Assembly: GCA_902482195.1 (NCBI GenBank)
Contig: CABSZQ010000005.1
Coordinates: 1-15,628 of the forward strand
Length of the DNA stretch: 15,628 nucleotides
Source: an uncultured Haemophilus sp.
Lineage (GTDB): Bacteria; Pseudomonadota; Gammaproteobacteria; Enterobacterales; Pasteurellaceae
Reading direction: 5' to 3'
The number at the start of each line of letters is the position of its first letter. Within the stretch, counting starts at the first letter, position 1. Below are positions 7,260-15,304 of this stretch, one piece after another. The position numbers and the translations under genes are program-made. Below the pieces are notes generated by a model. It searched no databases and was not told where the DNA came from. It saw only the letters and a program-made list of their open reading frames with translations.

Positions 7260-8144
7260 TTACATTCCAATCACAACGCAACTCGCCACTGATTTTGCTT
7301 TATCTTGTGCTGCTGTTGCGGCATCTCGACTACCAAATGGTCCCACTCGTACGCGGTTCCATTCTTCACTTGTCGCAATTTGTGCATTTACGCCAGCCAT
7401 CGCTAGACGACCTTGTAAGCTTTCTGCTTGTGCACGATTTTTAAATGCTCCACATTGTAAACCGAATTTTTTGCCGCCAGCCTGTACTTGTTGTTCAGCT
7501 GGTTTCGGTTCTGCTTTTTTCGGTTGCTCAGTTTTAGCCGGTTCCGTTTTTACCGGTTCAGCTTTTACTACTTCTGCTTTTTTCGGCGGTTCAGGCTTTT
7601 TAACTGGCTCTGTTTTTTTAACTGGCTCAGGCTTTTTCGCTTCTGGGTTTGCTGTTTGCTGAGCTAGCTGAGTTTGAGCTGTCTGTGCTGGTTGAGCTTG
7701 CTGTGCTTGAGCCGCGGCTTTTTCGGCATTCGCCGCTTCTTGCTCTTTACGTTGAGCTTCTAATTTTTTCGCTTCTTCTGCCGCTTTTTGTTCTTTTTCC
7801 ATTTGAATCAGCACTTGACGCTGCTCTTCCGTCAAACGCATATTTTTTTCAACAGAAGAAGGATTATTATCCACCGGCACCGTACGGGTTTCTAATTCTT
7901 TAATATAGTGCCATACTTCTTCTGGACGATTTGGTAACACACTTTTCGGTTGCGGTTTTTCCGGCTGAACATTTGTCGTCACTACTGGTGCTGGTGTTTT
8001 ACTTTTTAAGAAGTAAAGCCCTAACCCAAAACCTAATACCGCCACCAACGCAAAAACAATTAAGGTATTACGATTAAAACTTTTCTTTGCTTTCTTTTTA
8101 TTATTTTTTGAGCCGCTTCGACCGGCAAAATCTCGATGAGCCAC
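7260..8144 (-). CDS. ftsN: Cell division protein FtsN
   Basis: This 294-aa bitopic protein arrives late at the divisome and triggers septal peptidoglycan synthesis. A short basic cytoplasmic tail begins MAHRDFAGRS (E. coli MAQRDYVRRS). A membrane helix follows at about 27-46, then the essential activation segment LPNRPEEVWHYIKELETR (70-87), matching the E. coli E domain. LTEEQRQVLIQM (104-115) matches another conserved helix. The linker is rich in Ala, Gln, Lys and Pro with KPEP-type repeats (about 166-220). The SPOR domain at 223-294 binds denuded glycan and keeps both cysteines (231 and 289) that form a disulfide in E. coli. The start is GTG: AGGAT (8151-8155) sits 6 nt upstream and the N-terminus aligns exactly with E. 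coli. It lies downstream of priA, as in E. coli, but without the cytR found between them there. Confidence 0.92.
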   Translation of the reverse strand: MAHRDFAGRSGSKNNKKKAKKSFNRNTLIVFALVAVLGFGLGLYFLKSKTPAPVVTTNVQPEKPQPKSVLPNRPEEVWHYIKELETRTVPVDNNPSSVEKNMRLTEEQRQVLIQMEKEQKAAEEAKKLEAQRKEQEAANAEKAAAQAQQAQPAQTAQTQLAQQTANPEAKKPEPVKKTEPVKKPEPPKKAEVVKAEPVKTEPAKTEQPKKAEPKPAEQQVQAGGKKFGLQCGAFKNRAQAESLQGRLAMAGVNAQIATSEEWNRVRVGPFGSRDAATAAQDKAKSVASCVVIGM

Positions 8145-8180
8145 GATAAAATCCTAAAATATTCGATAAATTAAACTTAG

Positions 8181-8208
8181 AGTATAAAAAACGCTTAATT
8201 CTACTGAA
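8181..8208 (-). promoter_or_regulatory. Possible ftsN promoter
   Basis: On the minus strand a -10-like TATACT (8181-8186) has a poor -35 candidate TTCAGT (8203-8208) 16 bp upstream. This 93-bp gap after priA contains no obvious terminator, so ftsN may also be read from priA. Only the -10 box is convincing. Confidence 0.35.
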
Positions 8209-8237
8209 AAACAGTGCATTTTTCTAGGGAATTTTTG

Positions 8238-10427
8238 CTAACTCAAATCCAATGGATCCACGTCTAAAATTAACCGCACTTGAGAAGACTTTATCAGCTC
8301 TGGTGAATATCGACTCAATGCCGCCTGTAATTGTTTCCGAGAAGCGTGCTGTAATAATAACTGCCAACGATACTGCCCTGCTTTTTTGCTGAACGGTGCG
8401 GGAATCGGCCCCAACACTTGCAAGCCTTCTATTTTTTGTTCATAGAAGAAAGAGGCTAATTGCGACAATGCATTTTCCGCCTCTTCAGAATGACGACATT
8501 GTGCTTTAAACAACGCTTGGAAACTAAACGGAGGCAAGCCCATATTATGCCGCAACTTCAAGGTTTCTTCTGCAAAGGCTTGATAGCCCTTTTCAAGTAA
8601 GGTAGTTAATAACGGGTGATCCGGATAATGCGTCTGCAAAACCACTTCGCCTTGTTTTTCGGCTCTGCCTGAGCGTCCTGCAACTTGTACATAAAGCTGC
8701 GCTAAACGTTCTTCGGCTCTGAAATCAAGGGAAAATAAGGCATTATCTACATTCACTAAAGCAACCAAAGTGACATTCGGAAAATGGTGTCCTTTGGCTA
8801 ACATTTGGGTGCCAATTAAAATCTGACTTTTACCTTGCTGAATATCCTCTAAATAACCTTCAAGCTTGCCTTTTCGTGCTGTGCTATCACGATCGATACG
8901 AGCAATATTATATTGTGGGAAACGTACTTTTAAGGTTTCCTCCAGTTGTTCAGTGCCTAACCCCGTTGTGACTAAATGCGTTGAACCACAATGACCACAT
9001 TGCATCGGCACTGTTTTTTGTGCGCCACAATGATGGCAGCGTAAAACACGCTGGTGTTGGTGATAAGTATAAGGTTTTTCGCAATGATGACACTCATCAA
9101 TCCAACCACATTCATGACATAACAACACAGGCGCAAATCCACGTCGATTAAGGAATAACAACACTTGGTTACCTTTTTCTAAGTGTTCTTGCATACGTTT
9201 CAATAACGGTTCGGATAAGCCGTTTTGAATTCGTTGATGTTTTAAATCAATCACAAACTGGCGAAGTGCGGTCGCATTTCCGGCTCTTTTTGATAAGACC
9301 AAATGATGATATTTGCCATTTTGTACGTTATTCACACTTTCCAAACTTGGTGTGGCAGAACCCAATAAGATAGGAATATTGAGCTTTTGAGCAAGCACAA
9401 TACCTAAATCTCTCGCATGATAACGCCAACCATCTTGCTGTTTAAACGAGCCGTCATGTTCTTCATCTAAAATGATTAAGCCGAGATCTGAAAACTGGGT
9501 GAAGAGCGCCGATCTCGTACCAATCACGATTGCACTCTGTCCTGTTCTTGCTCGCTCCCAAACATTTAAGCGTTGTGTATCATTCAAGTTGGAATGCAAT
9601 ACATCAATTTCGACATTAAAGCGAGCTTGGAACCGTCTCACAGTCTGAGGGGTAAGCCCAATTTCAGGAACAAGCACTAAAACCTGTTTGCCTTTTTTTA
9701 AAACTTCTTCAATATACTGCAGATAGATTTCAGTCTTACCCGAACCGGTCACGCCCTCTAACAACCACACATTAAAGCCTTCTTGGAAAAGCAATTGGCT
9801 AAATGCAAGGGCTTGTTGCTTGTTTAAGGTCAATCGGTTATCAAGATTAACTAAAGGATTATCCCCTAGCGCTTGCTGCCAACTTTTTTGTTCAGTAGGC
9901 ACAATAATCTCTTCCACATAATCTTTGCCTTTAAGGGCTGACCAAATTGCGGAACTGATTTCATTGTTACCTTTTTCTAGATCTTGCGTTAGCAACAAAT
10001 TTAAGGCTTCAATTTGTTTTTTAGTGCGTTTTAATTCACCCGATTCTAATGCTTGTTTTCCTTGTTCGGTAATACGCCAAAAAGTGCGGTAATTTTTAAC
10101 CGCACTTTCTCCATTGCGGAGTTTGACTGGCAACGCTTGAAACAACACATCGCCTAAGGCTGCACGATAATAATTAGCCGACCAAGCTAACCAATCCCAA
10201 GTTGTCGAATTAAAGAGCGAGTCAGCATCAAGCACATCAATAATCGGTTTTAACTTTTCTTTTGCGACATCCGAAGAAGCCGGCAAATCCACCACGATCC
10301 CGACTCGTTTTTGCGAACCAAAAGGCACCAATACTCGTCCACCAACGATTGGCGTCAAGTCGGGCGAATAGAGATAATCAAAAAATCGGGGAAGCGGTAC
10401 GGCTAATGCAACTCGGACAATATTCAT
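8238..10427 (-). CDS. priA: Primosomal replication restart helicase PriA
   Basis: This is a 729-aa cytoplasmic superfamily 2 DNA helicase (E. coli 732 aa). It recognises stalled or recombined forks and reloads the replisome. In order: the 3'-end DNA-binding domain (about 1-105), a winged-helix region (about 106-180), Walker A GVTGSGKT (225-232), the DEEH box (321-324), and GSATP (356-360). The two zinc sites use eight Cys (437, 440, 446, 449, 464, 467, 477, 480). The second helicase lobe contains VAGRSGRAEKQGEVVLQT. All key residues are present. Four exact uptake signals lie within the gene, two of them as an inverted pair at 10081-10108. The ATG at 10427 has no clear ribosome binding site, but the N-terminus matches the family. 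The gene is divergent from trmB. Confidence 0.95.
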   Translation of the reverse strand: MNIVRVALAVPLPRFFDYLYSPDLTPIVGGRVLVPFGSQKRVGIVVDLPASSDVAKEKLKPIIDVLDADSLFNSTTWDWLAWSANYYRAALGDVLFQALPVKLRNGESAVKNYRTFWRITEQGKQALESGELKRTKKQIEALNLLLTQDLEKGNNEISSAIWSALKGKDYVEEIIVPTEQKSWQQALGDNPLVNLDNRLTLNKQQALAFSQLLFQEGFNVWLLEGVTGSGKTEIYLQYIEEVLKKGKQVLVLVPEIGLTPQTVRRFQARFNVEIDVLHSNLNDTQRLNVWERARTGQSAIVIGTRSALFTQFSDLGLIILDEEHDGSFKQQDGWRYHARDLGIVLAQKLNIPILLGSATPSLESVNNVQNGKYHHLVLSKRAGNATALRQFVIDLKHQRIQNGLSEPLLKRMQEHLEKGNQVLLFLNRRGFAPVLLCHECGWIDECHHCEKPYTYHQHQRVLRCHHCGAQKTVPMQCGHCGSTHLVTTGLGTEQLEETLKVRFPQYNIARIDRDSTARKGKLEGYLEDIQQGKSQILIGTQMLAKGHHFPNVTLVALVNVDNALFSLDFRAEERLAQLYVQVAGRSGRAEKQGEVVLQTHYPDHPLLTTLLEKGYQAFAEETLKLRHNMGLPPFSFQALFKAQCRHSEEAENALSQLASFFYEQKIEGLQVLGPIPAPFSKKAGQYRWQLLLQHASRKQLQAALSRYSPELIKSSQVRLILDVDPLDLS
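8273..8281 (-). repeat. DNA uptake signal sequence (Hin type), 3' end of priA
   Basis: This is an exact AAGTGCGGT on the minus strand, which is the coding strand of priA. It encodes part of the residues just before the last VRLIL segment of PriA. Confidence 0.9.
9264..9272 (+). repeat. DNA uptake signal sequence (Hin type), inside priA
   Basis: This is an exact AAGTGCGGT on the plus strand, antisense to priA. It falls in the codons for about residues 386-389. Confidence 0.9.
10081..10108. repeat. Inverted uptake-signal pair inside the priA coding sequence
   Basis: AAAGTGCGGT (10081-10090) and ACCGCACTTT (10099-10108) form a 10-bp perfect inverted repeat with an 8-nt AT loop. Each arm carries an exact uptake signal. 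In PriA it encodes SAVKNYRTF (108-116), at the join between the 3'-end-binding domain and the winged helix. It has the shape of the family's intergenic terminators yet is translated in frame. Confidence 0.85.
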
Positions 10428-10541
10428 AACAAAAAAACAATTAAAAATTTTCGCTATTATACGGGAATTAGGTGGAAAAATCCCACAACCTTGCCTTTTA
10501 GTGTATAATCGCCGCCAATTTTAATTAAGCAAATAAAAACC
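10428..10541. promoter_or_regulatory. Divergent priA / trmB promoter region
   Basis: The 114-bp gap holds a perfect -10 box for each direction: TATAAT on the minus strand (10456-10461) toward priA and TATAAT on the plus strand (10504-10509) toward trmB. Neither has a good -35 box at 16-18 bp. A short inverted repeat, GTGG (10472-10475) and CCAC (10483-10486), lies between them. An activator or a weak constitutive promoter is possible. Confidence 0.5.
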
Positions 10542-11288
10542 ATGACAGAAGAGCAAAAAACCTTTGCTGATCAAAAACGTAAAACCGTTGAAACGGCTGA
10601 ATTTACAGAAGATGGTCGTTATAAACGTAAAGTTCGTAGCTTTGTATTGCGGACCGGTCGCTTAAGTGATTTTCAAAAAAACATGATGAACGATCACTGG
10701 CCTGATCTTGGATTAGATTATCAAAACGCTCCTTTTGATTTTGCCGCGATTTATGGCAATACAAATCCCATTATATTAGAAATTGGCTTCGGAATGGGGA
10801 AATCTTTAGTGGATATGGCTGAAGCGAATCCTGATAAAAATTATCTCGGTATTGAAGTGCACACGCCTGGTGTGGGAGCCTGTATTGCTTATGCGGTAGA
10901 AAAAGGCGTGAAAAACCTTCGCGTGATTTGTCATGATGCCACTGAAATTTTACGTGATTGTGTGAAAGACGGCGAATTAGGCGGTTTACAACTTTTCTTC
11001 CCTGATCCTTGGCACAAAGCGAAACATCATAAACGCCGTATTGTTCAACCGCACTTTGTAGAGCAAGTCGTCCAAAAATTGCAACCAAATGGCTTTATTC
11101 ATATGGCAACGGACTGGGAAAACTATGCAGAACAAATGCTCGAAGTGCTTTCAGCCAATGAAAATTTAGTCAATACTGCCGAACAAGATTATATTCCACG
11201 TCCTGATTTCCGCCCTCTTACAAAATTTGAGGCGCGCGGTCATCGCTTAGGTCACGGTGTGTGGGATTTATACTTTAAGAAAAAATAA
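10542..11288 (+). CDS. trmB: tRNA (guanine-N7-)-methyltransferase TrmB
   Basis: This 248-aa cytoplasmic enzyme uses S-adenosylmethionine to make m7G at position 46 of the tRNA variable loop. The N-terminal arm contains [13 protein letters not shown] (29-41). The SAM site is [11 protein letters not shown] (79-89), followed by [14 protein letters not shown] (101-114). The catalytic core includes [16 protein letters not shown] (151-166) and [10 protein letters not shown] (188-197). The C-terminus has the conserved [17 protein letters not shown]. It is nine residues longer than E. coli TrmB (239), all in the non-conserved first 25 residues. It is followed 51 bp later by yggL on the same strand; E. 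coli also links trmB (yggH) and yggL. One uptake signal lies inside (11048-11056). Confidence 0.95.
   Translation: MTEEQKTFADQKRKTVETAEFTEDGRYKRKVRSFVLRTGRLSDFQKNMMNDHWPDLGLDYQNAPFDFAAIYGNTNPIILEIGFGMGKSLVDMAEANPDKNYLGIEVHTPGVGACIAYAVEKGVKNLRVICHDATEILRDCVKDGELGGLQLFFPDPWHKAKHHKRRIVQPHFVEQVVQKLQPNGFIHMATDWENYAEQMLEVLSANENLVNTAEQDYIPRPDFRPLTKFEARGHRLGHGVWDLYFKKK
11048..11056 (-). repeat. DNA uptake signal sequence (Hin type), inside trmB
   Basis: This is an exact AAGTGCGGT on the minus strand. On the coding strand it encodes the Pro-His-Phe of VQPHFVE. Confidence 0.9.
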
Positions 11289-11304
11289 TCATCGAGACGA
11301 TGAC
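11289..11304 (+). other. Short hairpin between trmB and yggL
   Basis: TCATCG (11289-11294) and CGATGA (11298-11303) form a perfect 6-bp stem with an AGA loop immediately after the trmB stop. No T-tract follows, so it is not a typical terminator. It could protect the trmB 3' end or be incidental. Confidence 0.35.
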
Positions 11305-11339
11305 TATACCCATTACCTTAACATAGGAGAAAATCGAAA

Positions 11340-11681
11340 ATGAAAACTCGTAATCAACGTCAACGTAAAAAACTTCACTTAGCTGAATTCCAAGAATTAG
11401 GCTTTTTAGTGAATTGGCAATTTGCTGAAGGAACCAGCATCGAAACTATCGATGAAACCGTTGATCGTTTTATTGCTGAAGTGATTCAACCAAACGGCTT
11501 AGCTTATGAAGGTAGCGGCTATTTACATTGGGAAGGCTTAGTTTGCTTAGAGAAAATCGGTAAATGTGATGAAAGCCATCGCCAATTAGTACAAAAATGG
11601 TTAGAAGAGAATAAATTGCAACAAATCGAAATCAGCGAATTATTCGATATTTGGTGGGATTACCCAACAAAAAACGCATAA
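11340..11681 (+). CDS. yggL: YggL, ribosome-associated DUF469-family protein
   Basis: This 113-aa protein matches E. coli YggL (108 aa) along its length. Shared stretches include KKLHLAEFQELGF, EGTSIETIDETVD, FIAEVIQPNGLAYEGSGYLHWEGLVC, IGKC and the C-terminal SELFDIWWDYP. The start is very basic (KTRNQRQRKK), as expected for RNA contact. YggL has been linked to the 50S ribosomal subunit; its exact job is unsettled, so the role is by homology only. AGGAGA (11325-11330) is the ribosome binding site. No separate promoter is obvious, and it is probably read with trmB. The terminator at 11699-11717 closes the unit. Confidence 0.92.
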   Translation: MKTRNQRQRKKLHLAEFQELGFLVNWQFAEGTSIETIDETVDRFIAEVIQPNGLAYEGSGYLHWEGLVCLEKIGKCDESHRQLVQKWLEENKLQQIEISELFDIWWDYPTKNA

Positions 11682-11698
11682 TATTTTAAGCACACTTC

Positions 11699-11717
11699 AG
11701 GGCGGATTATCCGCCCT
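11699..11717 (+). terminator. Terminator of the trmB-yggL unit
   Basis: AGGGCGGA (11699-11706) and TCCGCCCT (11710-11717) form an 8-bp GC-rich stem with a TTA loop. The following ATTTAATAATCATTTTC is T-rich but interrupted. The strong stem and its place 18 bp past the yggL stop support termination before the nap control region. Confidence 0.8.
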
Positions 11718-11785
11718 ATTTAATAATCATTTTCACTTATATTTTAACAATTTATTTACATCCCTAATTTCCTTTCAAAATATCC

Positions 11786-11868
11786 TTGATCTACCTCAAG
11801 AAAAGTGTATATTTCTTAAAAACTACTCCTTTTAGGTAGTTACTATTTTGTTATCGGAGCTAGATAAT
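11786..11868 (+). promoter_or_regulatory. nap operon control region with FNR site and NarP-like heptamer
   Basis: The 222-bp gap before napF holds TTGAT-CTAC-CTCAA (11786-11799), which matches the FNR site (TTGAT-N4-ATCAA) at 9 of 10 fixed positions. Further on, TACTCCT (11824-11830) is a perfect NarL/NarP heptamer (TACYYMT), and TTAGGTA (11832-11838) is an inverted near copy (6 of 7), but with a 1-bp rather than the usual 2-bp spacer. A -10-like GATAAT lies at 11863-11868. With a start near 11875, the sites would fall near -82.5 and -44. E. coli nap is known to use FNR and NarP. The FNR site is convincing; the rest is tentative. Confidence 0.6.
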
Positions 11869-11903
11869 GCTCCCCTTGAAAATACCGAACTTTAAAGAAA
11901 AAT

Positions 11904-12446
11904 ATGGCGATTGAAAATCCTTCTCGCAGACAATTATTACGTGGGCAATTTTTACAATCGTTACATTCTGAAAACGCTAAAATTCAAGGTATAAATGCTA
12001 TACGTCCACCTTGGTCGGTAAACGAAGCAGACTTTACAGATAAATGCACTCGATGCGGTGATTGCATACTGATATGTGAAACCCAAATTATCGTAAAAGG
12101 CGATGGTGGCTTTCCTGAAATACAATTTGACAAGGGCGAGTGCACTTTCTGTCAAAAATGTGTTTTAGTCTGCGAACAACCGATTTTTCGCTCATTAGAA
12201 GAAGAGCCTTGGGCACATAAAGTTGAGATTACAACGCAGTGCCTAACCGAAAATCGAGTGGAATGTCGAAGTTGCCAAGATAGCTGTCCGATGAATGCCA
12301 TCCGTTTTCGATTACAGCTTGGTGGTGTGGCAAAACCTATTTTAGATTTAGAAAGTTGTAATGGTTGTGGTGCTTGTTTAAGCGTTTGCCCAACAAAAGC
12401 AATAAAAATTCTTAATTTTGAAACAAATACAGATGAGTCAATTTAG
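11904..12446 (+). CDS. napF: NapF, cytoplasmic Fe-S maturation protein of nitrate reductase
   Basis: This 180-aa ferredoxin-like protein is needed for full Fe-S loading or activity of NapA in the cytoplasm before export (known from other bacteria). Sixteen cysteines fall in four groups: 48/51/54/58 (CTRCGDCILIC), 80/83/86/90 (CTFCQKCVLVC), 113/121/124/128 (with CRSCQDSCP) and 152/155/158/162 (CNGCGACLSVC). This is the pattern of E. coli NapF, including the atypical third group. IRPPWS (33-38) is also shared. The N-terminus has SRRQLLRG but no hydrophobic stretch after it, so it is not a working Tat signal. It is the first gene of napFDAG. The start has only a weak AAAGAAA ribosome binding site. 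Its last 14 bp overlap napD. Confidence 0.93.
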   Translation: MAIENPSRRQLLRGQFLQSLHSENAKIQGINAIRPPWSVNEADFTDKCTRCGDCILICETQIIVKGDGGFPEIQFDKGECTFCQKCVLVCEQPIFRSLEEEPWAHKVEITTQCLTENRVECRSCQDSCPMNAIRFRLQLGGVAKPILDLESCNGCGACLSVCPTKAIKILNFETNTDESI

Positions 12447-12696
12447 CGAAAATGAGAACTGGTATGTATGTAGCATTGTTGTGCAAGCCAGACCAGAAAA
12501 ACTTAACCAAGTCAAAGAAGCCATTTTAGCGATTCCAACCGCTGAGATTCATGGCGAAAAATCTGATGAAGGCAAATTGGTGGTCACCCTTGAAAGTAAC
12601 CGTCAATTAGCATTAGCGGATCTTATGGATGAAATTAAAGATATCCCAGGAGTAATTGTCGTGTCTTTAATTTCTAATTACTTAGATGAAAAATAA
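12433..12696 (+). CDS. napD: NapD, chaperone binding the NapA Tat signal peptide
   Basis: I chose the ATG at 12433, giving 87 aa, the same length as E. coli NapD. The frame is open from a TTG at 12418, but that adds five residues with no family match. The protein reads MSQFSENENWYVCSIVVQAR, with the conserved WYVCSIVVQA, a ferredoxin-like beta-alpha-beta fold pattern, and IPGVIVVSLI near the end. NapD binds the twin-arginine signal of NapA and holds back export until the molybdenum cofactor and Fe-S cluster are in. The 14-bp overlap with the napF end, and the lack of a clear ribosome binding site, suggest translational coupling to napF. Confidence 0.92.
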   Translation: MSQFSENENWYVCSIVVQARPEKLNQVKEAILAIPTAEIHGEKSDEGKLVVTLESNRQLALADLMDEIKDIPGVIVVSLISNYLDEK

Positions 12697-12705
12697 ATAA
12701 TTTAG

Positions 12706-12727
12706 GTATACATGCCATTTTGTATAT
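12706..12727 (+). other. Small stem-loop between napD and napA
   Basis: TATACA (12707-12712) and TGTATA (12721-12726), plus a flanking G-T pair, form a weak 7-bp hairpin with an 8-nt loop in the 63-nt gap. It is AT-rich. It could set relative expression of napA, or be incidental. Confidence 0.3.
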
Positions 12728-12759
12728 TCTAAAAAATTCAACAACGAGTGGGGAAAACT

Positions 12760-15246
12760 ATGGAACTTAATCGTAGAGATTTTATGAAAGCCAATGCTGC
12801 GCTTGCAGCAGCTGCGGCTGCCGGTATGACCATCCCTGTTAAACAGGTTAATGCGACCGAAGATATGGGCATCAAATGGGATAAAGCCCCATGCCGTTTC
12901 TGTGGTACAGGATGTAGCGTATTGGTAGGAACCAAAGATGGTCGAGTTGTCGCAACTCAAGGTGACCCAGATGCAGAAGTAAACCGCGGTTTAAACTGTA
13001 TCAAAGGTTACTTCCTTTCTAAAATCATGTACGGTGCAGACCGTGTACAAACTCCGTTATTACGTATGAAAGATGGTAAATTCCATAAAGAAGGTGACTT
13101 TACACCGGTTTCTTGGGATCAGGCTTTCACTATCATGGCGGAAAAAATCAAAGACATCTTGAAGAAAAAAGAACCGAATGCTGTAGGGATGTTCTCTTCA
13201 GGTCAAACAACCATCTACGAAGGCTACGCAAAAGTAAAACTTTGGAAAGCTGGTTTCCGTTCTAACACTATCGACCCGAATGCTCGTCACTGTATGGCGT
13301 CTGCAGCAGTTGCATTTATGCGTACATTTGGTATGGATGAACCTATGGGCTGCTATAACGACATCGAAAAAACTGATGCGTTTGTGCTTTGGGGTTCAAA
13401 CATGGCGGAAATGCACCCAATTTTGTGGTCTCGTATTTCTGACCGTCGTCTTTCTTCTGATAATGTGAAAGTTGTGGTTATGTCAACATTCGAACACCGT
13501 TCGTTTGAATTAGCTGATGTGCCTATCGTATTTAATCCACATGCAGACCTTGCAATCCTTAACTACATTGCAAACTACATTATCCAAAACGATAAAGTAA
13601 ACTGGGACTTCGTTAACAAACACACCAAATTCAAACGTGGTGAAACCGATATTGGTTACGGTTTACGTCCAGAACATCCACTTGAAGTTGCAGCGAAAAA
13701 TCGTAAAACTGCAGGTAAAATGCATGACTCTGACTTCGAAGAATTCAAGAAAATCGTTGCACCTTATACATTAGATGAAGCACACCGTATTTCTGGTGTA
13801 CCAAAAGATCAACTTGAAACTTTAGCGAAGATGTACGCAGATCCAGAACAGAACTTAGTGTCTTACTGGACAATGGGCTCTAACCAACATACTCGTGGTG
13901 TATGGGTTAACCACATGACCTATAACGTACACTTATTAACCGGTAAAATTTCTAAACCAGGTTGTGGTCCGTTCTCATTAACTGGTCAACCTTCAGCTTG
14001 TGGTACAGCACGTGAAGTAGGTACTTTCGTTCACCGTTTACCAGCTGACATGGTAGTAACCAATCCAAAACACGTTGAAATTACAGAGAAAAAATGGAAA
14101 TTACCAAAAGGCACTATCCCAACTGTACCTGGCTATCCAGCGGTACAACAAAGCCGTGCCTTAAAAGACGGTAAACTAAATTTCTTATGGCAAATGTCCA
14201 CCAACAACATGCAAGGCGGTCCGAATATCAATGACGAAATTTTCCCTGGTTGGCGTAACCCTGAGAACTTTATCGTTGTTTCAGACCCTTACCCATCCGT
14301 TTCTGCGGTTGCAGCAGACTTAATTCTTCCAACTTGTATGTGGGTAGAAAAAGAAGGGGGCTACGGTAACGCTGAACGTCGTACTCAATTATGGCGTCAA
14401 CAAGTGAAAGGCCCAGGTGAGTCTCGTTCTGACTTATGGCAAATTGTTGAATTTGCTAAATACTTCAAAACGGATGAAGTATGGGGTGAAGAATTATTAG
14501 CTCAAATGCCAGAATACCGTGGTAAAACCTTATACCAAGTACTTTTCGAAAATGGTGAAGTAAACAAATTTAAAGTACCAACCGATGTTCCGGGATACAT
14601 CAATGATGAAGCAGATCACTTTGGTTACTACCTACAAAAAGGTTTATTCGAAGAATACGCTGACTTCGGTCGTGGACATGGTCATGACTTAGCACCATTT
14701 GATACTTATCACCAAGTACGTGGTTTACGTTGGCCGGTTGTTGACGGTAAAGAAACCTTATGGCGTTACCGTGAAGGCTTTGACCCGTATGTCAAACCAG
14801 GTGAAGATATCGCATTCTATGGCTATCCAGATAAAAAAGCGATTATTCTAGGTGTGCCTTATGAAGCACCTGCAGAATCACCGGATGAAGAATATCCATT
14901 ATGGTTATGTACTGGTCGTGTACTTGAACACTGGCATACCGGTACCATGACTCGTCGTGTACCTGAATTACACCGTGCATTCCCGAACAACTTAGTTTGG
15001 ATGCACCCTGCGGATGCGAAAAAATATGGCTTACGTCATGGGGATAAAGTGAAGTTAATCACTCGTCGTGGTGAAATGATCACTTACTTAGATACCCGTG
15101 GTCGTAACAAATGTCCTCAGGGCTTAATTTATACCACCTTCTTTGATGCGGGTCAGCTTGCGAACAAATTAACATTGGATGCAACCGATCCAATTTCAGG
15201 CGAAACCGACTTCAAAAAATGTGCGGTTAAAGTGGAAAAAGCGTAG
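12760..15246 (+). CDS. napA: NapA, catalytic subunit of periplasmic nitrate reductase
   Basis: NapA reduces nitrate to nitrite in the periplasm with a bis-MGD molybdenum cofactor and one [4Fe-4S] cluster. From the ATG at 12760 the protein has 828 residues, exactly the E. coli length. A GTG at 12748 would add four residues but spoils the match, and GAGTGGGG upstream fits the ATG as ribosome binding site. A Tat signal is present (NRRDFMKAN at 4-12, Ala-rich core, likely cleavage after VNA at 32). Cluster ligands are Cys45, 48, 52 and 80, and Lys82 in NCIKGY is the expected electron relay. Cys178 in [10 protein letters not shown] is the molybdenum ligand (Cys, not Sec). The C-terminal cofactor domain includes [22 protein letters not shown] and the terminal [11 protein letters not shown]. 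Codons such as CGT, GGT and AAC are favoured, as in highly expressed genes. Confidence 0.97.
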   Translation: MELNRRDFMKANAALAAAAAAGMTIPVKQVNATEDMGIKWDKAPCRFCGTGCSVLVGTKDGRVVATQGDPDAEVNRGLNCIKGYFLSKIMYGADRVQTPLLRMKDGKFHKEGDFTPVSWDQAFTIMAEKIKDILKKKEPNAVGMFSSGQTTIYEGYAKVKLWKAGFRSNTIDPNARHCMASAAVAFMRTFGMDEPMGCYNDIEKTDAFVLWGSNMAEMHPILWSRISDRRLSSDNVKVVVMSTFEHRSFELADVPIVFNPHADLAILNYIANYIIQNDKVNWDFVNKHTKFKRGETDIGYGLRPEHPLEVAAKNRKTAGKMHDSDFEEFKKIVAPYTLDEAHRISGVPKDQLETLAKMYADPEQNLVSYWTMGSNQHTRGVWVNHMTYNVHLLTGKISKPGCGPFSLTGQPSACGTAREVGTFVHRLPADMVVTNPKHVEITEKKWKLPKGTIPTVPGYPAVQQSRALKDGKLNFLWQMSTNNMQGGPNINDEIFPGWRNPENFIVVSDPYPSVSAVAADLILPTCMWVEKEGGYGNAERRTQLWRQQVKGPGESRSDLWQIVEFAKYFKTDEVWGEELLAQMPEYRGKTLYQVLFENGEVNKFKVPTDVPGYINDEADHFGYYLQKGLFEEYADFGRGHGHDLAPFDTYHQVRGLRWPVVDGKETLWRYREGFDPYVKPGEDIAFYGYPDKKAIILGVPYEAPAESPDEEYPLWLCTGRVLEHWHTGTMTRRVPELHRAFPNNLVWMHPADAKKYGLRHGDKVKLITRRGEMITYLDTRGRNKCPQGLIYTTFFDAGQLANKLTLDATDPISGETDFKKCAVKVEKA

Positions 15247-15269
15247 GATTTTCCTTTCGTTTCTAGTCG

Positions 15270-15291
15270 CTCCTCTCTTTCAAGAGAGGGG
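15270..15291 (+). other. Strong hairpin after napA without T-tract
   Basis: CCTCTCT (15272-15278) and AGAGAGG (15283-15289) pair around TTCA, extended by wobble and C-G pairs outside. It is followed by GAATTTAAAA, not a T run. In the middle of the operon it may partly attenuate transcription or protect the 3' end of the abundant napA message. Confidence 0.55.
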
Positions 15292-15304
15292 AATTTAAAA
15301 TAAG

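Noticed and set aside
7471..7903. Plus-strand open frames opposite ftsN, rich in Ser, Gly and Phe or Leu
   Set aside because: They are the complement of the Lys/Pro/Glu and Ala/Gln-rich linker codons of FtsN, not genes.
11904..11970. Twin-arginine export signal on NapF (SRRQLLRG)
   Set aside because: No hydrophobic core or cleavage site follows, and NapF is known as a cytoplasmic protein with a similar start in E. coli.
12418..12432. TTG start five codons upstream for napD
   Set aside because: The ATG at 12433 gives 87 residues, the E. coli length, and the extra residues match nothing in the family.
12748..12759. GTG start four codons upstream for napA
   Set aside because: The GTG lies within the GAGTGGGG ribosome binding site for the ATG at 12760, and the ATG start gives the exact family length and Tat signal spacing.
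15219..15228. Uptake signal at the end of napA (ATGTGCGGT)
   Set aside because: It differs by one base from the core, and E. coli NapA encodes the same KKCAVKVEK residues there, so protein coding explains it.
15270..15300. Rho-independent terminator after napA
   Set aside because: The stem is good but no T-tract follows, and napG continues the operon. Recorded as a hairpin only.
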